From: SG-bin9 sp049323835
GTDB taxonomy: Bacteria; Pseudomonadota; Alphaproteobacteria; Rhizobiales; Xanthobacteraceae
Direction: 5' to 3'
Length of the DNA: 61,872 nucleotides
Assembly: GCA_049323835.1 (NCBI GenBank)
Contig: JBMOOJ010000119.1
Coordinates: 1 to 61,872, forward strand
Positions 1 to 8,590 of the stretch are shown here, in pieces; the first letter of the stretch is position 1; every line of letters begins with the position of its first letter. The notes beneath the pieces were generated by a model. The model had not been told where the DNA came from. It worked only from the letters and a program-made list of their open reading frames with translations, and did not search any database. The position numbers and the translations under genes were made by a program.

Positions 1-1
1 C

Positions 2-163
2 GACATACTGTTGAATAGCATCGCCGCGTTCACTGCCTTGCAAGTTTTCTGGCATGCCCTCGAAGGCTTCTTCCTCTTCATCTTTAATGCTTTCCACGAT
101 CGACCGAGCCTCCTCGATCACTTCAGCGGCCTTTCGGAGAGCCTTCCGTCGAGAGTTGTTCAT
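2..163 (-). CDS. Unrecognised acidic small protein, 3' end outside window
   Basis: Reading leftward from the ATG at 161-163 gives 54 codons without a stop, starting MNNSRRKALRKA and continuing with a charged helical stretch rich in Glu (…SIKDEEEEAFEGMP…). The pattern, a basic start then an acidic helix, resembles small hypothetical proteins of phages and plasmids whose ends read ENLQGSERG. It runs off the left edge, so its length is unknown. The opposite-strand open frame here has no such composition and is taken to be its shadow. No function can be proposed. Confidence 0.6.
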   Translation of the reverse strand, partial: MNNSRRKALRKAAEVIEEARSIVESIKDEEEEAFEGMPENLQGSERGDAIQQYV

Positions 164-351
164 GTAGCTCTTACTATCTCGGGTGTTGAAAGTCTTTTTA
201 ACTGACGAGAAAGCTTCGCGAAACGGCACGATTACGCATCGTTTTGGCCGACGTAACGGCGCGCCGGATACGATCGACATCATCAAAGCCTCATGAAGTT
301 TACTGACAGAGTTCCGTCCCTAAGTTAAGCTTCACTTTGGGCAGGTTGTTC

Positions 352-1683
352 ATGATCACCGCTGATGATTTAGCAAATTCGCCTAAGGGGCCGTTCACGG
401 TTCGCGACCAGATTCTTGCGAAACTCGATGAGCTATTCAAAGCTATTGAGCTGACTGGTAGGCCGCTCACACAGTGGCTGCGTCGAGCTAAAGATATTGA
501 TGGCAACGTTAAGCGCCTAGACCAAGCAATCCAAAACTTTCAGGATGAAAGTGTCACCGGACTTCCTGCGGCAGGATTAGACAGCAAGCTAGCTCAAGTT
601 CTTGTTTGCAACCTCAAGCGTGATTTGCCTGATAAGACCAGCGACATTGACGAACTTGAAATCCTACTACGGCGCTTCCAGTTGATTGAGGGATACTACG
701 ACGGTCGGCGTCGTAAAATTGGTAGATTCGCCGGCGTTCTAATCGAGGAAAAGCGGTTAGGTCTATTCACCTCAATGGCTTCCTCTTCGGAAACAATGCG
801 AGATCGCGACGGTTTCCGAAACATTCTAAAGACGCACGTTTCAGATCTGCGAGAGATAGATCAGCACCATGAAGCTCTTGATAATTCCATTGCATTGCTG
901 AACGGTCTCGACGCCTACGGCACCTCGCTATCGCTGACTAGCGTTGAGATTGGGGTTCGGATGGCCATGGTCGCGCGAGAAGGCGCGTACATAGCGAATC
1001 AATGCCAAGATCTGACGTTGCTCCGTCACTTCCAAAGAGTTTTAGAGATCGCTGATCACAGGCTGCCAAAGCATGACCCGGTCATGGCGATGTGGCGGTA
1101 TCTAGCTCAGACCTACGAGCACCGCATCCTATTGGATGCTCAACGGATAAAGTACACGACGCCTTTCGCGCTGCTGGGATTGATGGCGCTGAATGCTGGC
1201 AAGAAAACCGTGTTCGATGTGAATTTAAAATCGGAAAGAGCGGCGGCAAAGTCTAGTGTTGGCAATGAATTCCGTTGGCGCGGTGCAAGTATCGATCATC
1301 GACCAGACGTTTTCGGTACAACAATTCTGACAGCCCTCAAGGATTGCGAAGATCACGCGAGCAAATTGGTCGGTTCGGAAGAGCGTCGTCTTCGCGCGCT
1401 CACGATCCAAGGACAATACCTATTGAGTTCTAAAAACGAGAAGATGGCAGGTAAGTGCATCGAAACAGCTAGTGTCCTTGTCCCAAACGAACAAAGAGGT
1501 TGGGGGCCTGCGGTGGGTGAGTTTCTGCTTTTGAGAGGAAGGATGGAGCAATGGGCTGGTGAGCGTGGCAAGGCATTAGATTCATACAAAGACGCCTTGA
1601 AATGCTTTACGCGAGGAGGTTCTAGAACTTTCATTTTTGAGGCCAGGACCAGAATAGACAAGATAAACAAAAGCCCTCGTTAG
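352..1683 (+). CDS. Unrecognised protein with TPR-like C-terminus
   Basis: About 443 residues from the ATG at 352; a TTG at 337 in the same frame is possible but less likely. The protein is mostly helical and soluble, without signal peptide or membrane segments. The last 90 residues (IQGQYLLSS…GKCIETASVL…GKALDSYKDALKCF) have the spacing of tetratricopeptide helices, which suggests a protein-interaction role. Its codon use and base composition are clearly AT-richer than those of the genes after 2.4 kb, so it was probably acquired separately. It ends in a shared bidirectional hairpin with the convergent neighbour. I do not recognise the family. Confidence 0.6.
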   Translation: MITADDLANSPKGPFTVRDQILAKLDELFKAIELTGRPLTQWLRRAKDIDGNVKRLDQAIQNFQDESVTGLPAAGLDSKLAQVLVCNLKRDLPDKTSDIDELEILLRRFQLIEGYYDGRRRKIGRFAGVLIEEKRLGLFTSMASSSETMRDRDGFRNILKTHVSDLREIDQHHEALDNSIALLNGLDAYGTSLSLTSVEIGVRMAMVAREGAYIANQCQDLTLLRHFQRVLEIADHRLPKHDPVMAMWRYLAQTYEHRILLDAQRIKYTTPFALLGLMALNAGKKTVFDVNLKSERAAAKSSVGNEFRWRGASIDHRPDVFGTTILTALKDCEDHASKLVGSEERRLRALTIQGQYLLSSKNEKMAGKCIETASVLVPNEQRGWGPAVGEFLLLRGRMEQWAGERGKALDSYKDALKCFTRGGSRTFIFEARTRIDKINKSPR

Positions 1684-1692
1684 AGGGCTTTT
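1669..1692. terminator. Bidirectional rho-independent terminator
   Basis: A perfect 10-bp stem (AAAAGCCCTC / GAGGGCTTTT) with a GTTA loop has A and T tracts on both sides. It sits exactly across the stop codons of the two convergent genes (ends at 1683 and 1680), so it can terminate transcription from both directions. Confidence 0.85.
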
Positions 1693-2210
1693 GCTTTTTG
1701 TTCTGTAAGGTCCGTTACATTCGGCCATGTGATGCCGAAGGCGTCATTGATCTTGTTGATCTCGTCCACCAGCCTTTGGTTTTGAGATGCCAGAGTTTTA
1801 TGTGCGTCGCGCTCGAACCTGAGAACATCGACCGCGGCGACCTTGTAGTTGACTCCGTACCTTGCAAAACACTCTTGAAGTGCTGACAGGTATGGTGACA
1901 TGCCTGCCCACTGCTTCGCCAGACACTTCTTAAAATCTTCAAACTTCCGATCGTCGGCGTCGAGCAGCTTTTGCTGAAAAAGTTCAAAGATGTGGTTTTC
2001 ATTGCCGGCGAGAGAGTCCCAACGATGACGTTTCTCGTATGCGTAAGTAAGTGCATCTAGAAACTTGCTAGAGTATCGCCCGTCAACTCCCCAAGTTGGA
2101 ATCGACCAGCGGCGTCCCTGACCAGGACCGCGCCGAACGCGGCCCCACTCTTTCTTGAAAAGCTCGCGTGAAGAGGCATTCGCCCGGAAGGCGTATGTGA
2201 AAATGGCCAT
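1680..2210 (-). CDS. Unrecognised 176-residue protein
   Basis: The gene starts at an ATG (2208-2210). The product is soluble, with no signal peptide; the N-terminal third is basic (FKKEWGRVRRGPGQGRRW) and the C-terminal third is a likely coiled helix (RFERDAHKTLASQNQRLVDE). It is moderately AT-rich like its convergent neighbour. A perfect 8-bp inverted repeat just upstream of the start (2238-2257) suggests repression by a DNA-binding protein. The family is not recognised. Confidence 0.6.
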   Translation of the reverse strand: MAIFTYAFRANASSRELFKKEWGRVRRGPGQGRRWSIPTWGVDGRYSSKFLDALTYAYEKRHRWDSLAGNENHIFELFQQKLLDADDRKFEDFKKCLAKQWAGMSPYLSALQECFARYGVNYKVAAVDVLRFERDAHKTLASQNQRLVDEINKINDAFGITWPNVTDLTEQKAKAL

Positions 2211-2237
2211 GATGTCCTCGATGATGGGTGCACTTAG

Positions 2238-2257
2238 TATAGGATAATAATCCTATA
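2238..2257. promoter_or_regulatory. Palindromic operator candidate
   Basis: TATAGGAT-AATA-ATCCTATA is a perfect inverted repeat of 8-bp arms, 28 bp upstream of the leftward gene start at 2210, where its core promoter should be. It looks like a binding site for a small HTH repressor; which one is unknown. The rest of the 2211-2418 gap shows nothing else that I can support. Confidence 0.5.
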
Positions 2258-2418
2258 TTTCAACCCCTCATCCGAAGCCTAAGTCCATGTAATCGTTTCA
2301 AAAATGTTTTGTGCGGGAAGGTACGTGCCGGAACGTCGTGTCCAGATTAGTGCCAGTCCCCGATTTGCTTCCGTCGGTTAGGGCAATAGGTCGTTGATCC
2401 TCAACAGAGGATTGACCG

Positions 2419-2769
2419 ATGGGCAAACTCCAAAATCTATCTCAGTTTTCCGACTGTGAAGCCGAGCGCACGTTTGATGACGTGCCGTTTAGCTCTCCTC
2501 TTTCCAAACACGCACGGGAACGGAAGCAGCAACGCGGCATCAATCCGTGCGCGCTCGGCTTTCTTGAGGAGTTCGGCTCCGTTGTCCGATCGCACGGCGC
2601 TGACCTTCTGATCTTCGACAAGAAGGCGCGCCGCCGCTTGCAGCATCACCTCGGCGGTGCCCGTGCGCTGAAACTCGTGGAGCCCTTGTTGGGTGTCTAC
2701 GCGGTGATCTCCGACAACGGCACGGTCATGACGGTCGGTCACCGCGACAAGCGCGTCCGCCGCAGCTAG
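2419..2769 (+). CDS. Small protein with HARERxxxRGI motif (DUF4258-like)
   Basis: 116 residues starting after a GAGGAT ribosome site. The centre carries KHARERKQQRGI followed by an alpha/beta stretch and ends in a basic tail. The HARER…RGI pattern recalls DUF4258 and related small RNase-like or toxin-like folds, but the match is only local, so the assignment is tentative. It is the first gene of a tightly packed operon leading to the type IV coupling protein, only 7 bp before the next start, which suggests a role in mobilization or its regulation. Confidence 0.6.
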   Translation: MGKLQNLSQFSDCEAERTFDDVPFSSPLSKHARERKQQRGINPCALGFLEEFGSVVRSHGADLLIFDKKARRRLQHHLGGARALKLVEPLLGVYAVISDNGTVMTVGHRDKRVRRS

Positions 2770-2776
2770 GAAAGCC

Positions 2777-4267
2777 ATGAACAAGAACACCCGCATCTAC
2801 GACCGGGAGACGGGCAACATCACGTCCGTCCAATATCCGGATCGTGCTGATCGCTTCGAGCGTGACGACGACGTCCGCTCCCAGCGATTCAATCCGCGTG
2901 AGACTGCGGTCAAGCACGCGCGCGAGGGCGTTCCTAATTCCTTCGACACGACCGATAGCTGCAACGAGCGCATCGATCATGACACCAAGGCCCACCTCGC
3001 CACGGTTGGGCAGAGCACCGATGGTCAACTCGGCGTACTTTACGACGAGATGCTGGCAATCAAGCTCGCGGTTCTACACCTGAGCACGCTCGCCGCCGAT
3101 CTGACGAGCCGGATCGACCTGATCAAGGCGGGTCTCGTCGACCGATTACGGGATGCATTCACTGAATCCATCAAGAGCGGCGAAGAGTACCGTATCGCAT
3201 TGCTGCGTGATCCGCGGCCACCGCAGTACGGTTCTGTTGAACCGATGGCGATCCTGCTGGCGCTTACGATCCTGTTCGAAGGCGCGACCAATGCCGTCTA
3301 CCTGCGCCCGTATCTCACGGACGGCCTGGCGCAGGGTCTCTATGTCAGCTTCGCGATGTCGCTCGCCAACGTGAGCTTCGGCGTGCTGAGTACCTTCTAC
3401 GGTCTGCGCTACTGGTTTCACGGCGCCGGTCCGAAACGCCGCCTAGGTGCGACGGTCGCAATCGTGTGTGCGGCTGCGGGCGTGCTGTTGAACTGGGGGT
3501 TCGCCCATTTCCGCAATGCGCTTGAGAAGGGCGCCGAACCGTCCGCCATCGATTTCGTCGCGCTGATGCTGCCGTGGGGTGGCGATCGCCTTTCCCTGAG
3601 TGCGGCCGCGCTGTTCCTGATCGGCGTGCTGTGTTTCGCCTTCGCCGCGTTGAAGGGCTATGGCGGCAAGCACTCAGCTTTCGACCCGCGTCCGGGTCTG
3701 ACGGCGATCCATCAGCGGATGGTGTGCGCCAAGGCCGCTCTCGAGCCGTTGAAGCAACAGTTCCGTGAACGCGTGCAGTCCGAGTTGCAGACGTTCTGCC
3801 AGCAAAACATCCGCAACCTTCGCGCTCAGGACAATGCCAAGCTGAAAGCCATGAGCGAGCTCCGCGACGCTGCCGTGCAAGTCGATCATGAGCGGCGCGA
3901 GACCGCGGAAGAACTGGTCGAAGCCAATAACCGGCAGCGCCGTATCTACCGCGAGACGCAGATGTTTATCCGCGGCGCGGAGTTCGTGCCGCCTGCGTAC
4001 TTCAGCGTCTATCCGGATTACCGCGAGACGATCGCCGCGTTTCCCGATGCGCGTCGTCACGAGCGCCTTTTTGCCGAGGCCGAGCATGTCTATGCTCAGA
4101 ACGCCGAGAACCTGACACTCGCCGAGCAGAAGCTGTTCGAGCAGATGTCGATCGAGGTCACCAAGACGTTTAAGGAATTGGCCAAACTGCGCGAAGCCGG
4201 CCTGCAAGAATATGCGCGGTCGCTGAAACCGGTGCTGCCCCTCGATCCGCCCGGGGGCCGACGATGA
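2777..4267 (+). CDS. Unrecognised inner-membrane protein with coiled-coil tail
   Basis: 496 residues in three parts: an acidic/basic N-terminal region (1-150), four likely transmembrane helices between about residues 155 and 300 (including ILLALTILFEGATNAVYL, VAIVCAAAGVLLNWGF and AALFLIGVLCFAFAAL), and a long charged helical C-terminal region (300-480) with coiled-coil character. The arrangement suggests a membrane anchor holding a cytoplasmic filament or scaffold. Its stop overlaps the next start by 4 bp (ATGA), so it is translationally coupled to the vWA-like gene. The context, ahead of a VirD4-type protein, points to conjugative DNA processing, but I know no named family for it. Confidence 0.65.
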   Translation: MNKNTRIYDRETGNITSVQYPDRADRFERDDDVRSQRFNPRETAVKHAREGVPNSFDTTDSCNERIDHDTKAHLATVGQSTDGQLGVLYDEMLAIKLAVLHLSTLAADLTSRIDLIKAGLVDRLRDAFTESIKSGEEYRIALLRDPRPPQYGSVEPMAILLALTILFEGATNAVYLRPYLTDGLAQGLYVSFAMSLANVSFGVLSTFYGLRYWFHGAGPKRRLGATVAIVCAAAGVLLNWGFAHFRNALEKGAEPSAIDFVALMLPWGGDRLSLSAAALFLIGVLCFAFAALKGYGGKHSAFDPRPGLTAIHQRMVCAKAALEPLKQQFRERVQSELQTFCQQNIRNLRAQDNAKLKAMSELRDAAVQVDHERRETAEELVEANNRQRRIYRETQMFIRGAEFVPPAYFSVYPDYRETIAAFPDARRHERLFAEAEHVYAQNAENLTLAEQKLFEQMSIEVTKTFKELAKLREAGLQEYARSLKPVLPLDPPGGRR

Positions 4268-5085
4268 CCAGCAAGGGCACTTGGATTCTGCGCATCGCTG
4301 CAGTTCTCGCGGCGGTGGCCGCGGTCGCTGCCGTGCTGATCGGCGATGTCGCGACTTCCGCGAAGCCGGTGCGGTTCGATGCCGCGACGTTCTGCCCGCG
4401 CGATATGCCGCTGCAATGGTCAGCTATCGCCATCGTCGATCCGACCGATCCGCTGTCCGACCTGCACCTCGCCTCCATCAGGGCGGGATTGAAGAAGCTC
4501 CGTCAGTCGGCACCGGTGGGCGGACAGATTGCGATTTTCATGGTCGATAAGACGCGTCCGTTTGAGGGCACCGAGCTGTTGCGTTTGTGCAATCCCGGAC
4601 GCGGCAGCGACGGCAACCGCTACATCGCGGAAAGCGAGATGCAGGCGCAGCGCCGTTGGGAGCGCGATTTCGAGCGTCCGTTCGAAGAATTGATCGCCAG
4701 GTTGCGAACGGTGCCGGCCTCGCCGGACTCCCCGATACTGGAAACGGTGACCGGAATTGCGATGCGCCCGGATTTCACCAGCCGTATCGGCACGCGCGTT
4801 CTGTATCTTGCGAGCGATGGTCTGCAGCACCGGGAAGGCCAGTTCACCCATTATATCCGGGGTGATCGCTGGAAGCTGTACAAAGCCGCCGAAACGAACC
4901 TCGGCCAACGTCCCGACCTCTCCGGCGTGCAGGTCGTGTTCGATTATCTCGCGCGGTTCGGCGACAAAGAACGCGCGTTCCAGAATGCGGGTCACCGGAT
5001 CTGGTGGCAGCAGTGGTTCGCGCATGTCGGTGTCACCGACCTCGAAATCAATGGCCAGAAGATCGCGGCGGGGAAGCAGTTATGA
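4264..5085 (+). CDS. Exported or membrane-anchored vWA-like protein
   Basis: 273 residues with an N-terminal hydrophobic segment (about 9-28, WILRIAAVLAAVAAVAAVL) serving as signal anchor. After it, AIAIVDPTDPLS has the DxTDxLS arrangement of a metal-ion-dependent adhesion site, and RVLYLASDG later gives the typical beta strand followed by SDG, both features of von Willebrand factor A domains. The domain would lie in the periplasm. It overlaps both neighbours by 4 bp. The vWA reading is from motif pattern only; it fits a role in protein-protein contact next to a coupling protein. Confidence 0.6.
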   Translation: MTSKGTWILRIAAVLAAVAAVAAVLIGDVATSAKPVRFDAATFCPRDMPLQWSAIAIVDPTDPLSDLHLASIRAGLKKLRQSAPVGGQIAIFMVDKTRPFEGTELLRLCNPGRGSDGNRYIAESEMQAQRRWERDFERPFEELIARLRTVPASPDSPILETVTGIAMRPDFTSRIGTRVLYLASDGLQHREGQFTHYIRGDRWKLYKAAETNLGQRPDLSGVQVVFDYLARFGDKERAFQNAGHRIWWQQWFAHVGVTDLEINGQKIAAGKQL

Positions 5086-5315
5086 AGCTGTTGTCGTTTC
5101 TTGCTGAGTTCAGCGTGGTGCTGGTGTCGCTGACGGTGGCTGTCGTCACGATCCTGTTGAATATCATCATTTGGCTTTTGCCCCTGATGATCCGCGGACT
5201 CGTCTCGCTTGTGCGTGCACTCGTCCGCGCAGCGCCGTCCAATAAGACCATCCACAAGGCGCAACTGTCCTCTGACCGGCGCCGTCCCACGAACGCGCGG
5301 AGGCACTGGCGCTAA
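5082..5315 (+). CDS. Small inner-membrane protein
   Basis: 77 residues from the ATG that overlaps the preceding stop (ATGA). The first 50 residues are two hydrophobic helices or one long hairpin (FSVVLVSLTVAVVTILL, IIIWLLPLMI), followed by a basic cytoplasmic tail rich in Arg. It is translationally coupled at both ends, its stop overlapping the next ATG (TAATG). Its place between a vWA-like protein and a coiled-coil protein suggests that it is a structural part of the same membrane complex. Confidence 0.6.
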   Translation: MKLLSFLAEFSVVLVSLTVAVVTILLNIIIWLLPLMIRGLVSLVRALVRAAPSNKTIHKAQLSSDRRRPTNARRHWR

Positions 5316-5869
5316 TGGCATCGTCGATGGGTGATCTCCAAATGGATTTCCTCGATTGTGTGAAACGCGATCGCGAGGAAGTTCTCAAACAGGAAACCAA
5401 CAAGCTCTTGCTGGCGCGAGAGATGTGGGATTGTGTTTTGGCGGGTGTTTACCGGTCCCCGGCCGTGGCCAAGGAAAACGTCCACATCTCGATCGAGGCG
5501 CGCGGCGTCGGGCCGACGATGACCATGATCGAGGAAGGCGGGGTTCACGACCAGGAGCGAGGCTGGATCACCGCAGACAATGAGATCGGGCCGACAAAAT
5601 CGACTGATGACGATAACAGCGCTGATCGCGTGATGTACAAGCTCCGAGACATGTGGTGCGCCCTGCAGCAACAGGCGCGTGTCGTCGACAGGGCCCAGCA
5701 AGCGCTCGACCTTGTTAATCGCGAGCGTGAGCGCCATGCCGCACTTCTTGTGCGCATGCGTGACGGCAGCAATCCGGATCGCGCAAATGACCGACAAATG
5801 GCCGATGGCGCGGAAAACGCCAATCGCGTTGACGGACTGAGCCACGGGCGGAAGTCTCGCGGCGCATGA
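5315..5869 (+). CDS. Unrecognised soluble operon protein
   Basis: 184 residues, hydrophilic, without signal sequence. The N-terminal half is helical and acidic; a middle segment has SIEARGVGPTMTMIEEGG; the C-terminal 70 residues (LQQQARVVDRAQQALDLVNRE) are a probable coiled coil with an Arg-rich end. It overlaps the coupling-protein start by 4 bp, so the two are made together; an adaptor or accessory factor for the coupling protein is a reasonable guess but unproven. Confidence 0.55.
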   Translation: MASSMGDLQMDFLDCVKRDREEVLKQETNKLLLAREMWDCVLAGVYRSPAVAKENVHISIEARGVGPTMTMIEEGGVHDQERGWITADNEIGPTKSTDDDNSADRVMYKLRDMWCALQQQARVVDRAQQALDLVNRERERHAALLVRMRDGSNPDRANDRQMADGAENANRVDGLSHGRKSRGA

Positions 5870-7398
5870 TCTGGAAGCTATTGTTTCAGGCAGCAGCCTT
5901 GCTGCTGAAGGTTACATTCTTCCTGTTGCGCCAACTTGTGCGGCTTTGTCTGACGATCCTGCGCGGCCTGTTGCAGTTGCTGATCAGCAGCGCCTCGACC
6001 ACGCACGGATCCGCGCGCTGGGCGACTCTTTGGGAGCTCTTCCGATCTGGGAGCCTGAGGGCAAGTGGTATCATCGTAGGGAAGATATGGGGCCGGTTTA
6101 TCCGCTTCCAGCAAGAAGGATTTGTTCTGCTGTTCGCGCCGACGCGGGCCGGGAAGGGCTACAGCGTCGTCGTGCCAAATTTGCTCGACCGCGAAGGCTC
6201 AATCATCGTGACGGATATCAAGGGTGAGAACCACGCCATCACGGCGCGAGCGCGAGCGCAACGAGGACCGGTGTGGACGCTCAATGTATTGGACCCTTCG
6301 AGGTCCAATTCTTTTAATCCGCTCGACATGGTGCAGATCGGGACCATGCACGAGTCCGACGACGCCAAGCAGCTCGCGGACCTCATGATCATTCCCGAAC
6401 AACACGGCAGCGACCATTGGGACGAAAAGGCCAGGGCACTGCTCGGCACACTGATCCTGTTCGTTTGCCACAAGTACCGCGATGTCGCCGAGCTCCGTAC
6501 GCTTGCGCAAGTCCGCGCGTTGGCCGTGCAGGATTGGGCGGGACTCGCCGAAACCCTCAAGGAGGCGACGGAGCTGGGTCCTGTCAGCCTGCGGGAGGAA
6601 GCCGTTGCAGTCCTCGCGATGGAGAAGTCCGACGAGTACAAGTCTGTCAAAAGCACGATGGATAAGGCGACCAGCCTTTGGAGTATCGACAAGCCGGCTG
6701 GGCTCGTCTCTTCACGTTCGGATTTCAGGTTCGAGCAGCTCAACGAAGCCATCGCTAGTATTTACGTGATGGTGCCGGAGGAGAAGCTTCGCATCTACCG
6801 CGGCTTCCTGCGCGTGATGATCGGCTGCGCCATCGTCGCCATGACGCGGGCCAAGCATGCGAAGCCCAAGGTTAAAACCCTGCTCATTGTTGACGAGGCT
6901 GCAGCTCTCGGGCGATTGCAGCCGATCGAGGACGGCGTCGGCTATCTGGCCACCTACATGTCGATGGTCATGGTCTGGCAGGATCTCGACCAGCTCGAGC
7001 GAACCTACCCGAAAGCCCGCTCGATGATCGCCAATGCGGGTTGCAAGGTCGCTTTCAACGTCGCCGACATCCAGACCGCGCGGATGCTGGCCGACAGCAT
7101 CGGGCACACCACGATCCTCAGCCGTTCGGCGGGGCAATCGCAGGCCAATGTCGATATGGTCAAACACCAGATGAGTGAGGGCGTTAGCGAGACGGGCCGC
7201 TATCTGGTCGATCCTTCCGAGATCATGCGGCTGCCGGCGAAGCGCTCGATGATCCTGATGCCACGCCAAGTCCGGCATCCGATCCTGGCGACTAAGGTCG
7301 TTTATTGGAAGGAGCGCCGCTGGAAGGGAAAATGGGATATCTGGCGCGAGAGCGTCCAGGTGCCAGTTTCCGCGCCCAGACCGGCGGGCGCCGCTTGA
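5866..7398 (+). CDS. VirD4/TraG-type coupling protein (T4CP ATPase)
   Basis: 510 residues. An N-terminal membrane region (about 1-40, two hydrophobic helices) is followed by the motor domain: Walker A APTRAGKG at about 91-98 (VirD4 proteins have G-x-TRSGKG) and Walker B LLIVDEAA at about 339-346, with the conserved SFNPLD and WQDLDQLE segments. Coupling proteins receive the relaxase-DNA complex and pump it to a type IV secretion channel. It is shorter than typical TraG (600-700), lacking long C-terminal extensions. It closes a six-gene coupled operon and overlaps the relaxase gene end by 107 bp on the opposite strand. Confidence 0.9.
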   Translation: MIWKLLFQAAALLLKVTFFLLRQLVRLCLTILRGLLQLLISSASTTHGSARWATLWELFRSGSLRASGIIVGKIWGRFIRFQQEGFVLLFAPTRAGKGYSVVVPNLLDREGSIIVTDIKGENHAITARARAQRGPVWTLNVLDPSRSNSFNPLDMVQIGTMHESDDAKQLADLMIIPEQHGSDHWDEKARALLGTLILFVCHKYRDVAELRTLAQVRALAVQDWAGLAETLKEATELGPVSLREEAVAVLAMEKSDEYKSVKSTMDKATSLWSIDKPAGLVSSRSDFRFEQLNEAIASIYVMVPEEKLRIYRGFLRVMIGCAIVAMTRAKHAKPKVKTLLIVDEAAALGRLQPIEDGVGYLATYMSMVMVWQDLDQLERTYPKARSMIANAGCKVAFNVADIQTARMLADSIGHTTILSRSAGQSQANVDMVKHQMSEGVSETGRYLVDPSEIMRLPAKRSMILMPRQVRHPILATKVVYWKERRWKGKWDIWRESVQVPVSAPRPAGAA

Positions 7399-8560
7399 GA
7401 TGCTGACGCCGCACCAGATGCTTGCGCTGGATGCCCAGCAGTCCCGCCAGAACTACATCGATGTCGCGCAGCAGATGATCGATCAAGTCGGCGCGCTTCT
7501 TCCGGTGCGTCGTGAACGACGGCGTCGTCATGGCTTTGATGACTGCCGCATTGTCACGACGACGCTGCCACAGACGACGTTTGGCGTTTCGCCGCTGCTC
7601 GATGTCACGGCGCACGGTCGCGGCGTGGGCTTCCCGGCTCAGAAACTGACGCTTGTGACGAAAACGCATTGCCCGCCGCTGCCATTGCAGCAGATGCCGG
7701 TCCATGCGTTTCAGGTTGGCATCGACGATCTGAACGTTGCGCTCCAGCCGCGTGCCTTTGTCGATCTGCGAATACCGCACCGTCCTTCGCTCGGAGCGGC
7801 CCGCACTGTTGCGCCGGCGAGGACCGGCCGCCCGATCGCTACTGCGCAGCCGCCGCTCGCGCCGCGCCGCCTGACTGGCCTGCGGGCCGACGTGGATCTC
7901 CGGTTCGCGATCGAGTGTGAGGGCGGAAAGCTTGTCACCGCGCGTCAGTGCATCGTCGCGCTGGGCCTTCAGTGTACGATGGTCGACACGCTCGCGATGC
8001 CCGGCCACCGCCAACGCTTCGTTCTGGTAATTCGCCCAACTCTCACGCCAGGCCTTCAGCAACTCGTCGCTGTTCCACTCGCGCGTCTTGACCGGGCGCA
8101 GACCGGTGCTGGTTGCCTGACGCATACTCAGCATGATGTGGGCATGGTGGTTGTCGGGATGGTCGCCTTTCTCGAGTACGGGCTGATGGATGGCGACGTC
8201 GGCGACCATTCCCCGAGCCACGAACTGGTCACGCACGAAACGAAGCAGCAGCTCTTGCCGCTGAAGCGCGTTCAGTTCGCGCGGCAACGCCATGTTGATC
8301 TCACGGGCCAATTGCGCATCGACCCGCTTTTCAATCCTCTCGGCGTAGTTCCAGAACTTCTCACGATCGCGCATCCACTCGGCCGCGCCGTCAGGCAGCA
8401 TCATTTCGGAATAGACCACACCGCGACGACGGCTGAAGTCATAGACCTCGTTCTTCCGATGGTCGGCCAGACGCACGCCTGCGCGGTAAGCCGCCGCCTT
8501 GATCGCGGAACGGCCTTTCGATCGTCCGATGATTTGCGAGGAGAGATGATAGCTCGCCAC
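7292..8560 (-). CDS. MobQ-family relaxase (MobA/MobL)
   Basis: 422 residues from a GTG. The start ASYHLSSQIIGRSKGRSAIKAAAYRAG is the canonical MobA/MobL opening, with the predicted nicking tyrosine at Tyr25, the same place as in RSF1010 MobA. The metal-binding HUH signature HPDNHHAHIM lies at about residues 134-143. The C-terminal half is very basic, without primase or helicase domain. It should nick one strand at the adjacent oriT and pilot it to the coupling protein encoded convergently. Its 3' end is antisense to the last 107 bp of the coupling-protein gene. Confidence 0.92.
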   Translation of the reverse strand: MASYHLSSQIIGRSKGRSAIKAAAYRAGVRLADHRKNEVYDFSRRRGVVYSEMMLPDGAAEWMRDREKFWNYAERIEKRVDAQLAREINMALPRELNALQRQELLLRFVRDQFVARGMVADVAIHQPVLEKGDHPDNHHAHIMLSMRQATSTGLRPVKTREWNSDELLKAWRESWANYQNEALAVAGHRERVDHRTLKAQRDDALTRGDKLSALTLDREPEIHVGPQASQAARRERRLRSSDRAAGPRRRNSAGRSERRTVRYSQIDKGTRLERNVQIVDANLKRMDRHLLQWQRRAMRFRHKRQFLSREAHAATVRRDIEQRRNAKRRLWQRRRDNAAVIKAMTTPSFTTHRKKRADLIDHLLRDIDVVLAGLLGIQRKHLVRRQHLKRRPPVWARKLAPGRSRARYPIFPSSGAPSNKRP

Positions 8561-8590
8561 GTGAAGCTTTCTCGTTGGGACCGTCAGCCC

